Shown here one piece after another: positions 24,969 to 34,198 of a stretch of DNA of 64,000 nt; position 1 is the stretch's first letter; each line of letters starts with the position of its first letter. The DNA comes from Enterococcus sp. HY326. GTDB lineage: Bacteria; Bacillota; Bacilli; Lactobacillales; Enterococcaceae. The position numbers and the translations under genes were made by a program. The stretch spans positions 281,664-345,663 of the forward strand of contig NZ_JANLGQ010000005.1 of the NCBI RefSeq assembly GCF_026157065.1, written 5' to 3'. The notes below the pieces were generated by a model. That model saw nothing but the letters and a program-made list of their open reading frames with translations. It made no database searches and was not told the DNA's origin.

Positions 24969-25802
24969 CTAAATACTCAAGCGAAAAACGCTCAACTGCG
25001 GCGGATTTAAAAAGCGGGCGTGAATCATCGTAGTGCCGATACCGGTATTCACATAGAGCTGTGTGTTGTCTGCCAGCTGATAGCTACCTTTGGAATAAGT
25101 TTTCGCCAATTGATTTTTTACTTGATAAAAAGGCAGCCAGATTTGTCCGCCATGGCTGTGGCCCGCTAAGATTAAACTGGGAGTCGCTGTCACCAAGGCG
25201 TCTGCGACATCCGGCTCATGGGTTAAAAGCAATGAAAAATCCGCTTGACTCTGATAGCTAAACATTTCTTCTGGATCAGAATTGCCTAAGAGGGCATCGT
25301 CCAAGCCGCCGACAAAAAGTTCTTTGCCATTGGCTAAGGTCAAGGTCTCGCCAGTATTTTCCAGTACGCTAAAGTTAGCCTCCTGTAAAAGCTCATCGAT
25401 GACTCGAGCTGCACCGCCGCCGTAATCATGATTGCCTTTGATGGCGTATTTGCCGATAGTTGCTTGAATTTGGGCTAGCTGTTGCATAACTTCGGTCTCC
25501 AAACCAACACCATAGCGAGCGTAATTATCAAATAAATCTCCAGTAAAAACAACAATGTCGGCTTGTTGTTGATTAATTTTTTCAGTAACAGCGGCTAGAT
25601 TTTGAATGGTAAAATTTTCTGCTAAGTGAATATCAGAAACTTGAACAATTTTCAGTTCCACGCTGTCTGTTTCGTTAGTTGGGGAATAATCAAGGGCCAC
25701 CTCTTTGACAGTCAGCTGATAAGGTTCAATCTTAAAGGCATAAACGACAAGGATTAGAGCGAATACAATCATAATTCCCGCAAAGATAATAAATTTGCGC
25801 AT
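24969..25802 (-). CDS. Membrane-anchored metallophosphoesterase (YkuE-like)
   Basis: A 277-residue protein with one N-terminal hydrophobic anchor (about 4-24) followed by a calcineurin-like phosphoesterase domain facing outward. The metal-binding blocks are all present: QVSDIHL, FTGDLFDN, GNHDYGGG, LLLTHEPD and GHSHGGQ. YkuE-type enzymes act on cell-envelope phosphoesters; the true substrate is uncertain. A 59-bp gap separates it from the LUD gene on the same strand, so they may be cotranscribed. Confidence 0.85.
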   Translation of the reverse strand: MRKFIIFAGIMIVFALILVVYAFKIEPYQLTVKEVALDYSPTNETDSVELKIVQVSDIHLAENFTIQNLAAVTEKINQQQADIVVFTGDLFDNYARYGVGLETEVMQQLAQIQATIGKYAIKGNHDYGGGAARVIDELLQEANFSVLENTGETLTLANGKELFVGGLDDALLGNSDPEEMFSYQSQADFSLLLTHEPDVADALVTATPSLILAGHSHGGQIWLPFYQVKNQLAKTYSKGSYQLADNTQLYVNTGIGTTMIHARFLNPPQLSVFRLSI

Positions 25803-26256
25803 TTGTTTTCTCCGTCTTTTGTTATTTTTGTTTAGCTTAGCACAACTTTTTAGGCGGGCTAGCTGTCATTACCGACTCTTAATCCTTTTAAGTAAAAATT
25901 ATAAAAGGAAAAGTTTTCTTAATCATTGAAGGTCTGACAATGCGGAGAAAAAGCTATAGTGCAAATGGTAAGCTGATCTCTTTTTGAAAAATGAAAAGAA
26001 ACGTTGTTGCTTCAAGGTTTTTGATGAATTATTTTGAAGGCCGCCTAGCGGGAGGGCGGCCCGTCTCTAGATTGTTTTTATGATTTTTATCCAAGCTTTT
26101 TTAATTGTAAAAAGATGAAGGAATAATTATAAAATTCCCTAAATAGATTAAATTTCAAATATTTATAAAAAAATTAACTGGTTACAACCAGATTATTCTT
26201 TACTATCCTCTTTAAGCCTGTTAAGCTACAATTAACAAGAAATAGGAGGTTCCAGA
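25803..26256. other. Divergent intergenic region with GC-rich hairpin
   Basis: No gene is supported in these 454 bp. A GC-rich dyad (GGCCGCC/GGCGGCC, 26039-26061) stands out from the AT-rich surroundings but lacks a T run. Near the right end, TTACAA (26182-26187) and TATCCT (26204-26209), 16 bp apart, are a possible promoter for the ROK gene. Confidence 0.4.
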
Positions 26257-27153
26257 ATGAAAAAAGCATTGGGAATAGATATTGGCGGTACGAAAATTGC
26301 CGTTGGTTTAATTGATGAAAATGGAAGCGTTTTAGCGGAAAACAAAGTTACTAGCAATATTTCTACAAAAGAGACGATGTTTGCCAGCTTGACTGAAGCG
26401 ATTGATCAGCTAGTAGAAAAAATCGACATGCCACTTTCACAGCTGTCTTTTGGTGTGGGAGTGCCGGGCTTAGTTAATCGGGAACAGGGGATTGCTGTCT
26501 TTCAAAATAATTTGCCGTGGGAAAATTTTCCGATTGTTGCCCGCATACAGGAAAAATATCCGGAAATTTTAGGAGTGACAATTGATAATGATGTCTATCA
26601 GGCTGCCTATGCGGAATGGAAAGCCGCTAAATTATCGGCTGGTGATACGTTAACATTTATTACGGCGAGTACCGGTATTTCTAGTGCTTCGCTGACTAAT
26701 GGCGCCTTTATTCGCGGGCAGGGCTTTGCCGGTGAAATCGGCCTCTTACCTCGACCAAAAAACGGTGAAAAGTTGACCTTGGAGGATTCCGTTGGCGGCA
26801 ATAACTTAGCTAAACGGGCCGCAGAAAAATTAAATCGGCCAGAGATTACCACGAAGGAAATTTTTGCTGGCTATTTTGCACAGCAGCCAGCCGAAACTGC
26901 AATCGTCACAGAGTGGATTGCCGATTTTGCATATGGTATCTATGCGATGATTACCGTTTTAGATCCAATGGTCATTGTGCTCGGCGGTAGTATCATTAAA
27001 TTAAATCCAGATTTATTGCCTACTATTAAAGAAGAAATTAAAAAATTAATGATTCCGGCACAGTACCGCAGTCTTGAGCAGATTAAAATTTCTGACTATG
27101 ACAATAACGCGGGTTTGATTGGAGCCGGCTTGAGTGGGATGGATAAATTTTAA
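26257..27153 (+). CDS. ROK-family sugar kinase
   Basis: A 298-residue kinase of the ROK family. It starts KALGIDIGGTKIAVGLID (phosphate-binding loop), has GVGVPGLVNREQG and the catalytic Asp in IDNDVYQAAYAEW, and a later VLGGSI strand. The usual CxCGxxGC zinc motif is absent: GFAGEIG leads straight into a Cys-free stretch. It is followed by an AraC regulator and the ABC importer plus GH112 phosphorylase. A reasonable job is phosphorylation of the N-acetylhexosamine that the phosphorylase releases; this is inferred from context. GGAGG precedes the ATG. Confidence 0.82.
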   Translation: MKKALGIDIGGTKIAVGLIDENGSVLAENKVTSNISTKETMFASLTEAIDQLVEKIDMPLSQLSFGVGVPGLVNREQGIAVFQNNLPWENFPIVARIQEKYPEILGVTIDNDVYQAAYAEWKAAKLSAGDTLTFITASTGISSASLTNGAFIRGQGFAGEIGLLPRPKNGEKLTLEDSVGGNNLAKRAAEKLNRPEITTKEIFAGYFAQQPAETAIVTEWIADFAYGIYAMITVLDPMVIVLGGSIIKLNPDLLPTIKEEIKKLMIPAQYRSLEQIKISDYDNNAGLIGAGLSGMDKF

Positions 27154-27210
27154 ATGGATAATACGTTAAGGATGTGATCTTTTTAGATTTAGCAAGAAGG
27201 GGTTGGGAGC

Positions 27211-28026
27211 ATGAAAAAAATTGAAGATATTTTGAAGCAGATGGAGCCGATTTACATCCATCATTCCATCTACGAAAAAACCGACTGGCACAGTACGCTA
27301 CATACTCATTATTTTTCGGAAATTCTTTATGTGCTGAACGGACAGGGTGGCTTTTTGGCGGATGGACAAATTACGCCAATTGAAAAGGGCAGTCTGATTG
27401 TGGTGAATCCTTATGTTTCCCACACAGAGGTCTCCAGTGAGAACACGCCTTTGGAATATTTTGTGATTGGGATTAATAAGGTTCAATTTACCAATGAAGA
27501 TCAACAGAAAAATTTTTATGCCATCAAACATACTCAAGAGGTTTTTAAAAACTTAATTCCCTTGATTTTAGAAGAAGCTAAAAACGGCAACAGTCATGAT
27601 TTGTGCAAGCTGCCGCTATGCCAGCTATTCTTAATTGACTTGATGAAGCTGGAGGATTTTTCTTTAGAAAATGTGGACAATAAGCGCCTGAACAAAGACG
27701 GTGCGTTTATTAAGGACTATATTGACCATCATTTCAAGGAACAGATTAGTTTGGAATCGATTAGCAATAGTTTGCATTTAGATAAGTATTACATCATTCA
27801 TATTTTTAAACAGACATATAGTGATACACCGATGAATTATCTGCTGAAGGTTCGCCTGATGAAAGCAAAGGAACTGTTGATTAATACCGATTATTCAGTA
27901 GCCGAAATTGCTGAAATTGTCGGCTTCAGCTCGCAATCCTATTTTAATCAAGCCTTTAAAAAAGCCTATTCACTAGCACCGGGTAAATATCGAAAGCAGG
28001 AAAAAATTATTGCGAATTTTATTTAA
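27211..28026 (+). CDS. AraC-family regulator of the sugar ABC locus
   Basis: A 271-residue protein with a cupin-type sugar-sensing half (HTHYFSEILYVLNGQGGF, GSLIVVNPYVSH) and a C-terminal AraC double helix-turn-helix (ISLESISNSLHLDKYYIIHIFK, then SVAEIAEIVGFSSQSYFNQAFK). It lies 57 bp after the ROK kinase and just upstream of the binding-protein operon, which has its own promoter. It is the probable activator of that operon in response to the imported disaccharide. Confidence 0.85.
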   Translation: MKKIEDILKQMEPIYIHHSIYEKTDWHSTLHTHYFSEILYVLNGQGGFLADGQITPIEKGSLIVVNPYVSHTEVSSENTPLEYFVIGINKVQFTNEDQQKNFYAIKHTQEVFKNLIPLILEEAKNGNSHDLCKLPLCQLFLIDLMKLEDFSLENVDNKRLNKDGAFIKDYIDHHFKEQISLESISNSLHLDKYYIIHIFKQTYSDTPMNYLLKVRLMKAKELLINTDYSVAEIAEIVGFSSQSYFNQAFKKAYSLAPGKYRKQEKIIANFI

Positions 28027-28093
28027 AACATTATGAAATATTACTCTTTCGCAAATTAACCAATATTTCTAAAAAAGAGTGCAACTCAACTAA

Positions 28094-28121
28094 ATAAAAC
28101 GCTTACACGTTATGTTATACT
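28094..28121 (+). promoter_or_regulatory. Extended -10 promoter with cre-like site, sugar ABC operon
   Basis: TGTTATACT (28113-28121) is an extended -10. A partial cre (ATAAAACGCTTACA, 28094-28107; 12 of 14 consensus positions) overlaps the upstream promoter region. No good -35 is seen, which suits activator dependence. The binding-protein ATG is 27 bp downstream. Confidence 0.5.
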
Positions 28122-28147
28122 GAATGCATCAAAGGGGGTAAAACTTT

Positions 28148-29500
28148 ATGAAAAACAAGAAAATCTTATCTTTATTGGCATTATCAGCAACAGGAGTTTT
28201 ATTGGCAGCGTGTGGCGGAGGCAGTGACAGTGGTAGTAGTACTGACAGTTCTGGTGGAAGTTCAAGTGATAAAACAGTTGTGAAAGTAGCCGCTTTAGAA
28301 TCTGGCTACGGTGCTGATATGTGGACGGAAATTGAAAAAGCTTATGAAGCAGAAAACCCAGATATTGACATTGAATTAACCACTGATAAAAAATTAGAGG
28401 ACGTCATCAGTCCTGATATGAAGGCTGGCAATTATCCAGATGTTATTTTGTTAGCCACTGGTCGGGAAGCCGGTTTAACAGAAACCTTTATAAAAGACAA
28501 AAACTTAGAAGACTTAACAGATGTCTTTGATATGACAGTGCCAGGAGAAGATGTAACAGTCAAAGAAAAATTAATTCCTGGTTTTATCGACACGTTAGCA
28601 ACGAATCCTTATAACGATGGCAAAACCTATTTAGCACCAATGTTCTATTCTCCAACTGGTTTGTTCTATAACTCAGGTTTATTAGAAGAAAAAGGCTGGG
28701 AAGTACCAACTACTTGGGATGAGATGTGGGAACTAGGAGATAAAGCAGCAGCTGAAGACATTGCTTTATTCACTTATCCAACAACTGGTTATCTTGATTC
28801 CTTCTTCTTTAGTTTATTACCAGCAGTTGGCGGACCTGATTTCTATAATGATGCAATGTCCTACGTTGACGGTACTTGGGCTTCAGCTGATGCAACTGAA
28901 TCCTTCGATATTGCGACTAAATTAGCATCTTATACAGCTGAAACAACACCAGCAAATGCAAATGACCAAGACTTTACTAAGAACCAACAAATGATTTTAG
29001 ACAATCAAGCAATCTTTATGCCAAACGGTACTTGGGTAGTCGGTGAAATGGAAGAAGCACCAAGAGCTGATGGCTTTGCTTGGGGCATGACAGCTTTACC
29101 AGCGACAGAAGCTGGCGGCGACCAATATTCTTACACATTCTTTGAACAAATGTGGATGCCAACTGGTGCTGAAAACAAAGACGGCGGGAAAGACTTCATT
29201 GCTTGGATGTATTCAGATGCAGCGGCAGATATCTTTGCTGAGTCTGGTGCCATTCAACCTATCGAAGGCATGAGTGATAAATTAACTGGCGACAACCAAT
29301 TGTTCTACAGTATTTATGACAACGGTGCTAAAGCGGTAATGGGCGGCTTTGAAAACACAGCAACTGTTGAAGGCGTCAGCATTCGCGATACCTTATTCGG
29401 TACTTATGACTCAATCGTAAGCGGCACGAAGACAGAAAAAGAATGGCAAGATGATGTAGTCAGTGTTACTGATCAATTGCGGGAAGCAGCAGAGCAATAG
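28148..29500 (+). CDS. Sugar ABC transporter substrate-binding lipoprotein
   Basis: A 450-residue extracellular binding protein of the sugar ABC (family 1) type. It begins with a lipoprotein signal (hydrophobic core then LLAACGG, lipidated Cys at about 22) and a Gly/Ser-rich linker. The mature part includes YSPTGLFYNSGLLEEKGW and PTTWDEMW, typical of oligosaccharide binders. It is the first gene of the importer operon and is separated from the permeases by about 200 bp containing a hairpin, which would favour excess binding protein. The substrate is probably the disaccharide cleaved by the GH112 enzyme. GGGGG precedes the ATG. Confidence 0.88.
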   Translation: MKNKKILSLLALSATGVLLAACGGGSDSGSSTDSSGGSSSDKTVVKVAALESGYGADMWTEIEKAYEAENPDIDIELTTDKKLEDVISPDMKAGNYPDVILLATGREAGLTETFIKDKNLEDLTDVFDMTVPGEDVTVKEKLIPGFIDTLATNPYNDGKTYLAPMFYSPTGLFYNSGLLEEKGWEVPTTWDEMWELGDKAAAEDIALFTYPTTGYLDSFFFSLLPAVGGPDFYNDAMSYVDGTWASADATESFDIATKLASYTAETTPANANDQDFTKNQQMILDNQAIFMPNGTWVVGEMEEAPRADGFAWGMTALPATEAGGDQYSYTFFEQMWMPTGAENKDGGKDFIAWMYSDAAADIFAESGAIQPIEGMSDKLTGDNQLFYSIYDNGAKAVMGGFENTATVEGVSIRDTLFGTYDSIVSGTKTEKEWQDDVVSVTDQLREAAEQ

Positions 29501-29652
29501 CTGAATAAGTTTGGAAGTGGCTGTGACTTTAGTCAACAACCCTTAATGATTCACGAATTTTCATAAGTGTGTTCTTAGCTTGTTGGCCTTTTGCGGCGAG
29601 TAGCCACTGCAACGCAGAGCGGCAAAGCACTGGAGTTCGAGAAACAATTATT

Positions 29653-29680
29653 AAGGCGACTGGCGTCACAGTCCCTTTTT
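29653..29680 (+). terminator. Attenuator-like hairpin between binding protein and permease genes
   Basis: AAGG-C-GACTG pairs with CAGTC-CCTT around a six-base loop and runs into TTT, 22 bp before the permease ATG. It probably lets only part of transcription through, keeping binding protein above permease. Confidence 0.5.
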
Positions 29681-29701
29681 ATGAAAAAAGGTGGGATTCA
29701 G

Positions 29702-30574
29702 ATGAAAAGAAATAAAGAAAAAAGAATTTTTATGGCTGTTTGCCTGATCCCGGCAGTTTTATTAGTCTTAATTTTTATGTTTTATCCAACATTGAACGTC
29801 TTCTATATGTCCTTGTTTAAATGGGGCGGATTTTCACCTGATAAGACCTTCGTTGGCTTAGATAATTTTAAGACGCTGCTAGGGGACATGCAATTTATTC
29901 GTTCTTTCCAAAATACACTGGTCTTAATCGTGCTTGTCACGGTCATTACCTTGAGCTTAGCACTCATTTTTGCGGGGATTTTAACCCGTGTGAAATTTAA
30001 AGGCGAAAATTTCTTTAGAATTGTTTTTTACATTCCTAATATTTTGTCAATCATTGTCATTGCGGCAATTTTTTCCGCAATTTATGATCCAGAACGGGGC
30101 TTGTTGAATTCATTGTTCAATTTGAAGACTCTGTGGCTAGGGGACCAAAATATTGTCATTTATTCCGTTGCCGGCGCTTTGATTTGGCAGGCAATCGGCT
30201 ATTACATGGTCATGTACATGGCCTCCATGTCGGCGATTTCTGAAAGTGTCTATGAATCAGCTTCTTTAGAGGGAGCTGGGGCGATTCGTCAATTCTTTTC
30301 AATCACGCTGCCTTTGACTTGGAATACGATTTCGACGACGTTAACCTTCTTTGTTATTTCAACCATTAATTTGTCCTTCCAGTTAGTCAAAGCCATGACT
30401 AGTGGCGGGCCGGATGGGTCAACAGAAGTATTCTTAAGCTATATGTATAAACAAGCATACACCAATTCATCATACGGATACGGGATGGCTATCGGGGTAA
30501 TTGTCTTTACCTTCTCCTTCACTTTATCTGCTGTCTTAAAACGGATTACTAAACGACCAATTTACGAATTATAG
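29702..30574 (+). CDS. Sugar ABC transporter permease (MalF type)
   Basis: A 290-residue permease with six membrane segments. The cytoplasmic EAA loop reads YESASLEGAGAIRQFFSITLPL, matching the binding-protein-dependent permease motif EAAxxDGAxxxxxFxxIxxP. It pairs with the next permease. The ATG at 29702 has AAAGGTGG upstream; a frame extension to 29591 runs through the hairpin region and is unlikely to be translated. No ATPase is encoded here, so a shared MsmK/MalK-like ATPase elsewhere is expected. Confidence 0.87.
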   Translation: MKRNKEKRIFMAVCLIPAVLLVLIFMFYPTLNVFYMSLFKWGGFSPDKTFVGLDNFKTLLGDMQFIRSFQNTLVLIVLVTVITLSLALIFAGILTRVKFKGENFFRIVFYIPNILSIIVIAAIFSAIYDPERGLLNSLFNLKTLWLGDQNIVIYSVAGALIWQAIGYYMVMYMASMSAISESVYESASLEGAGAIRQFFSITLPLTWNTISTTLTFFVISTINLSFQLVKAMTSGGPDGSTEVFLSYMYKQAYTNSSYGYGMAIGVIVFTFSFTLSAVLKRITKRPIYEL

Positions 30575-30589
30575 AAAGGAGACTGGCTT

Positions 30590-31459
30590 ATGAGTAAGGG
30601 AAATAAATTATATAAAATTTTTGTCTACGTGGCATTAATTACATTAGCAGTCTCAATTCTGATTCCGATTGCTTGGGTGTTTTTAGCGTCAATTAAAGAA
30701 AATGCAGAGTTTTACGGCAATCCCTGGGCGATGCCAAAAGGCTTTTATTTCCAAAACTTTGTCGATGCCTTTGAAAAGGCCAATATGGGAGCCTACTTAA
30801 TTAATTCCTTCTTGGTGACCTTCTTAGCTTTGGCAATTTTAGTCGTAGTCGCATTACCAGCGGCCTATGTCTTGGCCCGTTTTAAATTTAGAGGCCAAGG
30901 AATTTTAAATAATTTATTTATGATGGGGCTGTTTATCAATGTTAACTACATCGTGGTTCCAATCTTTTTGATGTTGTTGGACGGAGATAATTTCTTGAGA
31001 AATCTGACGGGCAATGGCTTCTTTTTAAATAATCTATTTGTCTTAGCCTTGATTTATGCAGCAACGGCGCTGCCATTCACCATTTATTTATTATCCAATT
31101 ACTTCCGCACCTTGTCTTCAGCCTATGAAGAAGCGGCTTATATTGATGGAGCGGGTTACTTTTCCACCTTTATTAAAGTCATGGTGCCTTTAGCAAAACC
31201 AAGTATTATCACAGTTATCCTGTTTAACTTTTTAAGCTTCTGGAATGAATATGTCATCGCTTTAACTTTGATTACTCAAGATGACAAGAAAACTTTGCCA
31301 GTTGGCTTGATGACCTTGATGACTGGTCAGCGGGCAGCTGCTAATTACGGCCAAATGTACGCCGGATTGGTAATTGTGATGCTGCCAACCTTAATCCTTT
31401 ACATGATGGTTCAACGCCAATTAACCCAAGGCATGACCGTCGGCGGGAACAAAGAATAA
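30590..31459 (+). CDS. Sugar ABC transporter permease (MalG type)
   Basis: A 289-residue permease with six membrane segments and the EAA loop YEEAAYIDGAGYFSTFIKVM followed by VPLAKP. It starts 15 bp after its partner, with AAAGGAG upstream. A 217-bp space then separates it from the GH112 gene. Together with the lipoprotein it forms a carbohydrate importer of the CUT1 type. Confidence 0.88.
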   Translation: MSKGNKLYKIFVYVALITLAVSILIPIAWVFLASIKENAEFYGNPWAMPKGFYFQNFVDAFEKANMGAYLINSFLVTFLALAILVVVALPAAYVLARFKFRGQGILNNLFMMGLFINVNYIVVPIFLMLLDGDNFLRNLTGNGFFLNNLFVLALIYAATALPFTIYLLSNYFRTLSSAYEEAAYIDGAGYFSTFIKVMVPLAKPSIITVILFNFLSFWNEYVIALTLITQDDKKTLPVGLMTLMTGQRAAANYGQMYAGLVIVMLPTLILYMMVQRQLTQGMTVGGNKE

Positions 31460-31676
31460 GAATGAACCTGAAAATTTGATTGGCTTCAGCAATTGAGACG
31501 TGCACCTTGTCTTAAACTTTCTGATTTATTTGCAACTAGCATTGTTTAACAGCGGGAATTTAGGAAGAAATTCAACTGGATTGTCGCTAGAGGCTCAGCT
31601 AATTTGTGAATGTTTTAAAAAAGTTTGTTGCAGCTGCCAGTCATTTTCTTAAAACCAAGTAGGAGGAGCAAACGCC

Positions 31677-33836
31677 ATGAGTAAAGGACGTGTAACGATT
31701 CCCAGCGAAGCCAATTTCTTTGAAGAAACAAAGCGCTTGATGGAGCTGTGGGGTGCAGATGCCATTCGAGATAGCGATGGCACAAAATTAGATGAACAAT
31801 TAAAAACGATTGGGGCCAAAATTTATACCACTTATTTTGTCGCCCGCAGTCATAATGATTTTATTGAAAAATTTCCAGAAGAAGTTCAGCAGATGTATCT
31901 GATGAGCGAGCGGACGCTGGCAACTGAGACTACATTAGTCATTGACATTACTAAAGGTTATTTGACTGAACAAGTCACGCCAAATCCAGCAGTCGATGTC
32001 AAAAAGTATTGGGAAGTGATTGACCGAACCACTGGTGAGATAGTTGCGGCTGAGCAATGGCAGGTGTCTGCTGATTTTACAGAAGTGACGATTCAAGACG
32101 CCATTCCTTATCATGAATATACAGTAGCTTATTTGGCTAGTATGATTTGGGATCCAACGCAAATGTACAATCACATCACCAACGATTGGGGAGATAAGCC
32201 CCATGAAATTCCTTTTGATGTACGACAACCGCAATCCAATCAATTTATGTCCAGCTATTTAGAAAAATGGCTGGCGGAAAATCCTGATGTCAACGTGGTG
32301 CGCTTCACGACCTTCTTCTATCATTTTTCTTTAGTATTTAATAATCTCAAAAAAGAAAAATTTGTTGACTGGTTTGGCTATGGGGCGACAGTTTCTGTCA
32401 AAGCCTTAGAGGATTTTGAAAAAGCTAAGGGCTATGCCTTGCGCCCGGAAGATTTTGTTGACGAGGGCTATTACAATTCAACCTTTAGAGTGCCGAGTCC
32501 AGCCTATCTGGATTACATTGATTTCATTCAAAAATTTGTGGCGGATGAAGCCCGCAAATTAATTGAAATCACCCATGATGCCAATCGGGAAGCGATGATG
32601 TTTTTAGGAGACAACTGGATTGGCACGGAGCCTTATGGAAAATATTTCGGCGACATCGGTTTGGATGCCGTCGTGGGTTCAGTCGGCAACGGCACGACCT
32701 TGCGAATGATTTCAGAAATTCCCCACGTAAAATATACGGAAGGTCGCTTTTTACCATACTTTTTCCCAGATACTTTTTACGAGGGCAATGATCCAACGAT
32801 TGAAGCCAAGGAAAATTGGCTGACGGCACGGCGGGCTATTTTACGCAAGCCGGTGGACCGCATCGGCTATGGTGGTTACCTTAGCTTAGCCAATCAATTT
32901 CCTAAATTTGTCGATTATGTGGGAGAGGTGACTGAAGAATTCCGCAATATTTACGATAAGATTGCCGGTAAAAAAGCCTATACGGGTGTGACGGTCGGCG
33001 TCTTGAACGCTTGGGGCAAACTGCGCTCGTGGCAAACACATATGGTCGCCCATGCTTTATGGTACAAACAAATTTATAGCTACACGGGTATTTTAGAATC
33101 TTTAAGCGGTCAAAAAGTCAACGTGGTCTTTATGGATTTTGAAGATGTAAAAAATGGCGCCTTGAAGGATGTCGATGTAGTCATCAATGCCGGCATGGCC
33201 GGCACCGCTTATTCTGGCGGTGACAAATGGCTGGATACAGAATTAGTCGCACAGCTAACTAAATGGGTAGCAGACGGCGGTGGCTTTGTCGGCGTCGGTC
33301 AACCGAGTGCCGCTTTGAAAAATGGCCGTTTCTTCCAAATGGCTCACGTCTTAGGTGTCGACCAGGAGCTTGGCTTTAGTTTGTCCACGGATAAATATTT
33401 CAAAGCCACTAGTGTTGATAGTCAAATTGATGTCTCGCAATTTACCGATGGCGAGCCAGTCTGCCACATCTATTCGCTAGCAGCTGACACGGAAATTTTG
33501 TTGGAGGATCAAGATGACATCAAAATTTCGGTTCATGATTTTGGCAAGGGTAAAGGCATTTATCTTTCCAGTCTACCTTACACGCCGGAAAATGCTCAGC
33601 TGTTGCTAAAATTATTATTTAAAGCGGCTGGCAAGTCTGCTGAATTGTATCAATGGTACGCGGAGAATCCGGCGGTGGAAATTCATTATTATCCAGAGGT
33701 GCAGGAATATGCCATCGTCAACAATACCGACCTGCCGCAACGCTCAGTCATCTATGTCGATAATCAAGTGAAAGTTGTAGAATTAACGGCCGGCGAGATT
33801 CGATGGGAGGCAAGCAAAGATGAAAACAATCATTAA
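31677..33836 (+). CDS. 1,3-beta-galactosyl-N-acetylhexosamine phosphorylase (GH112)
   Basis: A 719-residue cytoplasmic enzyme with the full length of GH112. It starts GRVTIPSEANFFEETKRL and continues WGADAIRDSDGT, a family hallmark. The block GDNWIGTEP places Asp312 at almost the same number as the general acid Asp313 reported for the Bifidobacterium longum enzyme. GH112 enzymes split galacto-N-biose or lacto-N-biose with phosphate into galactose-1-phosphate and GalNAc or GlcNAc; a sub-branch acts on galactosyl-rhamnose, which cannot be excluded by eye. It sits in an operon-like array with a sugar importer and ROK kinase. GGAGG precedes the ATG. Confidence 0.88.
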   Translation: MSKGRVTIPSEANFFEETKRLMELWGADAIRDSDGTKLDEQLKTIGAKIYTTYFVARSHNDFIEKFPEEVQQMYLMSERTLATETTLVIDITKGYLTEQVTPNPAVDVKKYWEVIDRTTGEIVAAEQWQVSADFTEVTIQDAIPYHEYTVAYLASMIWDPTQMYNHITNDWGDKPHEIPFDVRQPQSNQFMSSYLEKWLAENPDVNVVRFTTFFYHFSLVFNNLKKEKFVDWFGYGATVSVKALEDFEKAKGYALRPEDFVDEGYYNSTFRVPSPAYLDYIDFIQKFVADEARKLIEITHDANREAMMFLGDNWIGTEPYGKYFGDIGLDAVVGSVGNGTTLRMISEIPHVKYTEGRFLPYFFPDTFYEGNDPTIEAKENWLTARRAILRKPVDRIGYGGYLSLANQFPKFVDYVGEVTEEFRNIYDKIAGKKAYTGVTVGVLNAWGKLRSWQTHMVAHALWYKQIYSYTGILESLSGQKVNVVFMDFEDVKNGALKDVDVVINAGMAGTAYSGGDKWLDTELVAQLTKWVADGGGFVGVGQPSAALKNGRFFQMAHVLGVDQELGFSLSTDKYFKATSVDSQIDVSQFTDGEPVCHIYSLAADTEILLEDQDDIKISVHDFGKGKGIYLSSLPYTPENAQLLLKLLFKAAGKSAELYQWYAENPAVEIHYYPEVQEYAIVNNTDLPQRSVIYVDNQVKVVELTAGEIRWEASKDENNH

Positions 33837-33975
33837 AGTCATTTTATTCTTTGTCTTTTTAGCGATGATGATTATGGGTCAAAAACACGTAGGCTATCCC
33901 GGCCTCGGTGTAATGATGCTAGGACTCATCGGCTTATTAGGACTGTTGTGGGATTACAACCGCAAATATCAATAA
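33820..33975 (+). CDS. 51-residue two-helix membrane protein
   Basis: This short gene overlaps the end of the GH112 gene by 17 bp in another frame. GGGAGG lies 9 bp before its ATG. The product (MKTIIKVILFFVFLAMMI at the start) has two hydrophobic segments separated by GQKHVGYPG, and ends DYNRKYQ. Translational coupling to the phosphorylase suggests a shared role, perhaps with the importer. I do not recognise a characterised family; small DUF-type partners of GH112 genes may exist. Confidence 0.65.
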   Translation: MKTIIKVILFFVFLAMMIMGQKHVGYPGLGVMMLGLIGLLGLLWDYNRKYQ

Positions 33976-34034
33976 TAATACAATCACGTTAATCGAAGTG
34001 GCGCTTCTACCCGCCACTTTCCATTATACTTTGG

Positions 34035-34081
34035 CTCAGGAAGCCGCCCCCTTTTTACAAAAGGCTTCCTGAGTCTTTTTG
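34035..34081 (+). terminator. Terminator of the GH112 operon
   Basis: A perfect 11-bp stem (CTCAGGAAGCC with its complement) and a TCTTTTTG tail. A weaker stem (AAGTGGCG/CGCCACTT) precedes it at about 33995-34019. Confidence 0.85.
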
Positions 34082-34198
34082 TTTTCAATCAGTGTTGCTG
34101 AAACAAAAGCAGTTGCAAATTTAAGCAGCGCTTCCACTTTTTTGGAAGGCTATTTTTTGCCTTAAAGGGAATAAAAATTCTAAGAGAGGAGAAGCTGA

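Noticed and set aside
29591..29701. N-terminal extension of the first sugar permease
   Set aside because: It covers the intercistronic hairpin and lacks an SD; the ATG at 29702 starts directly before the first membrane helix region.
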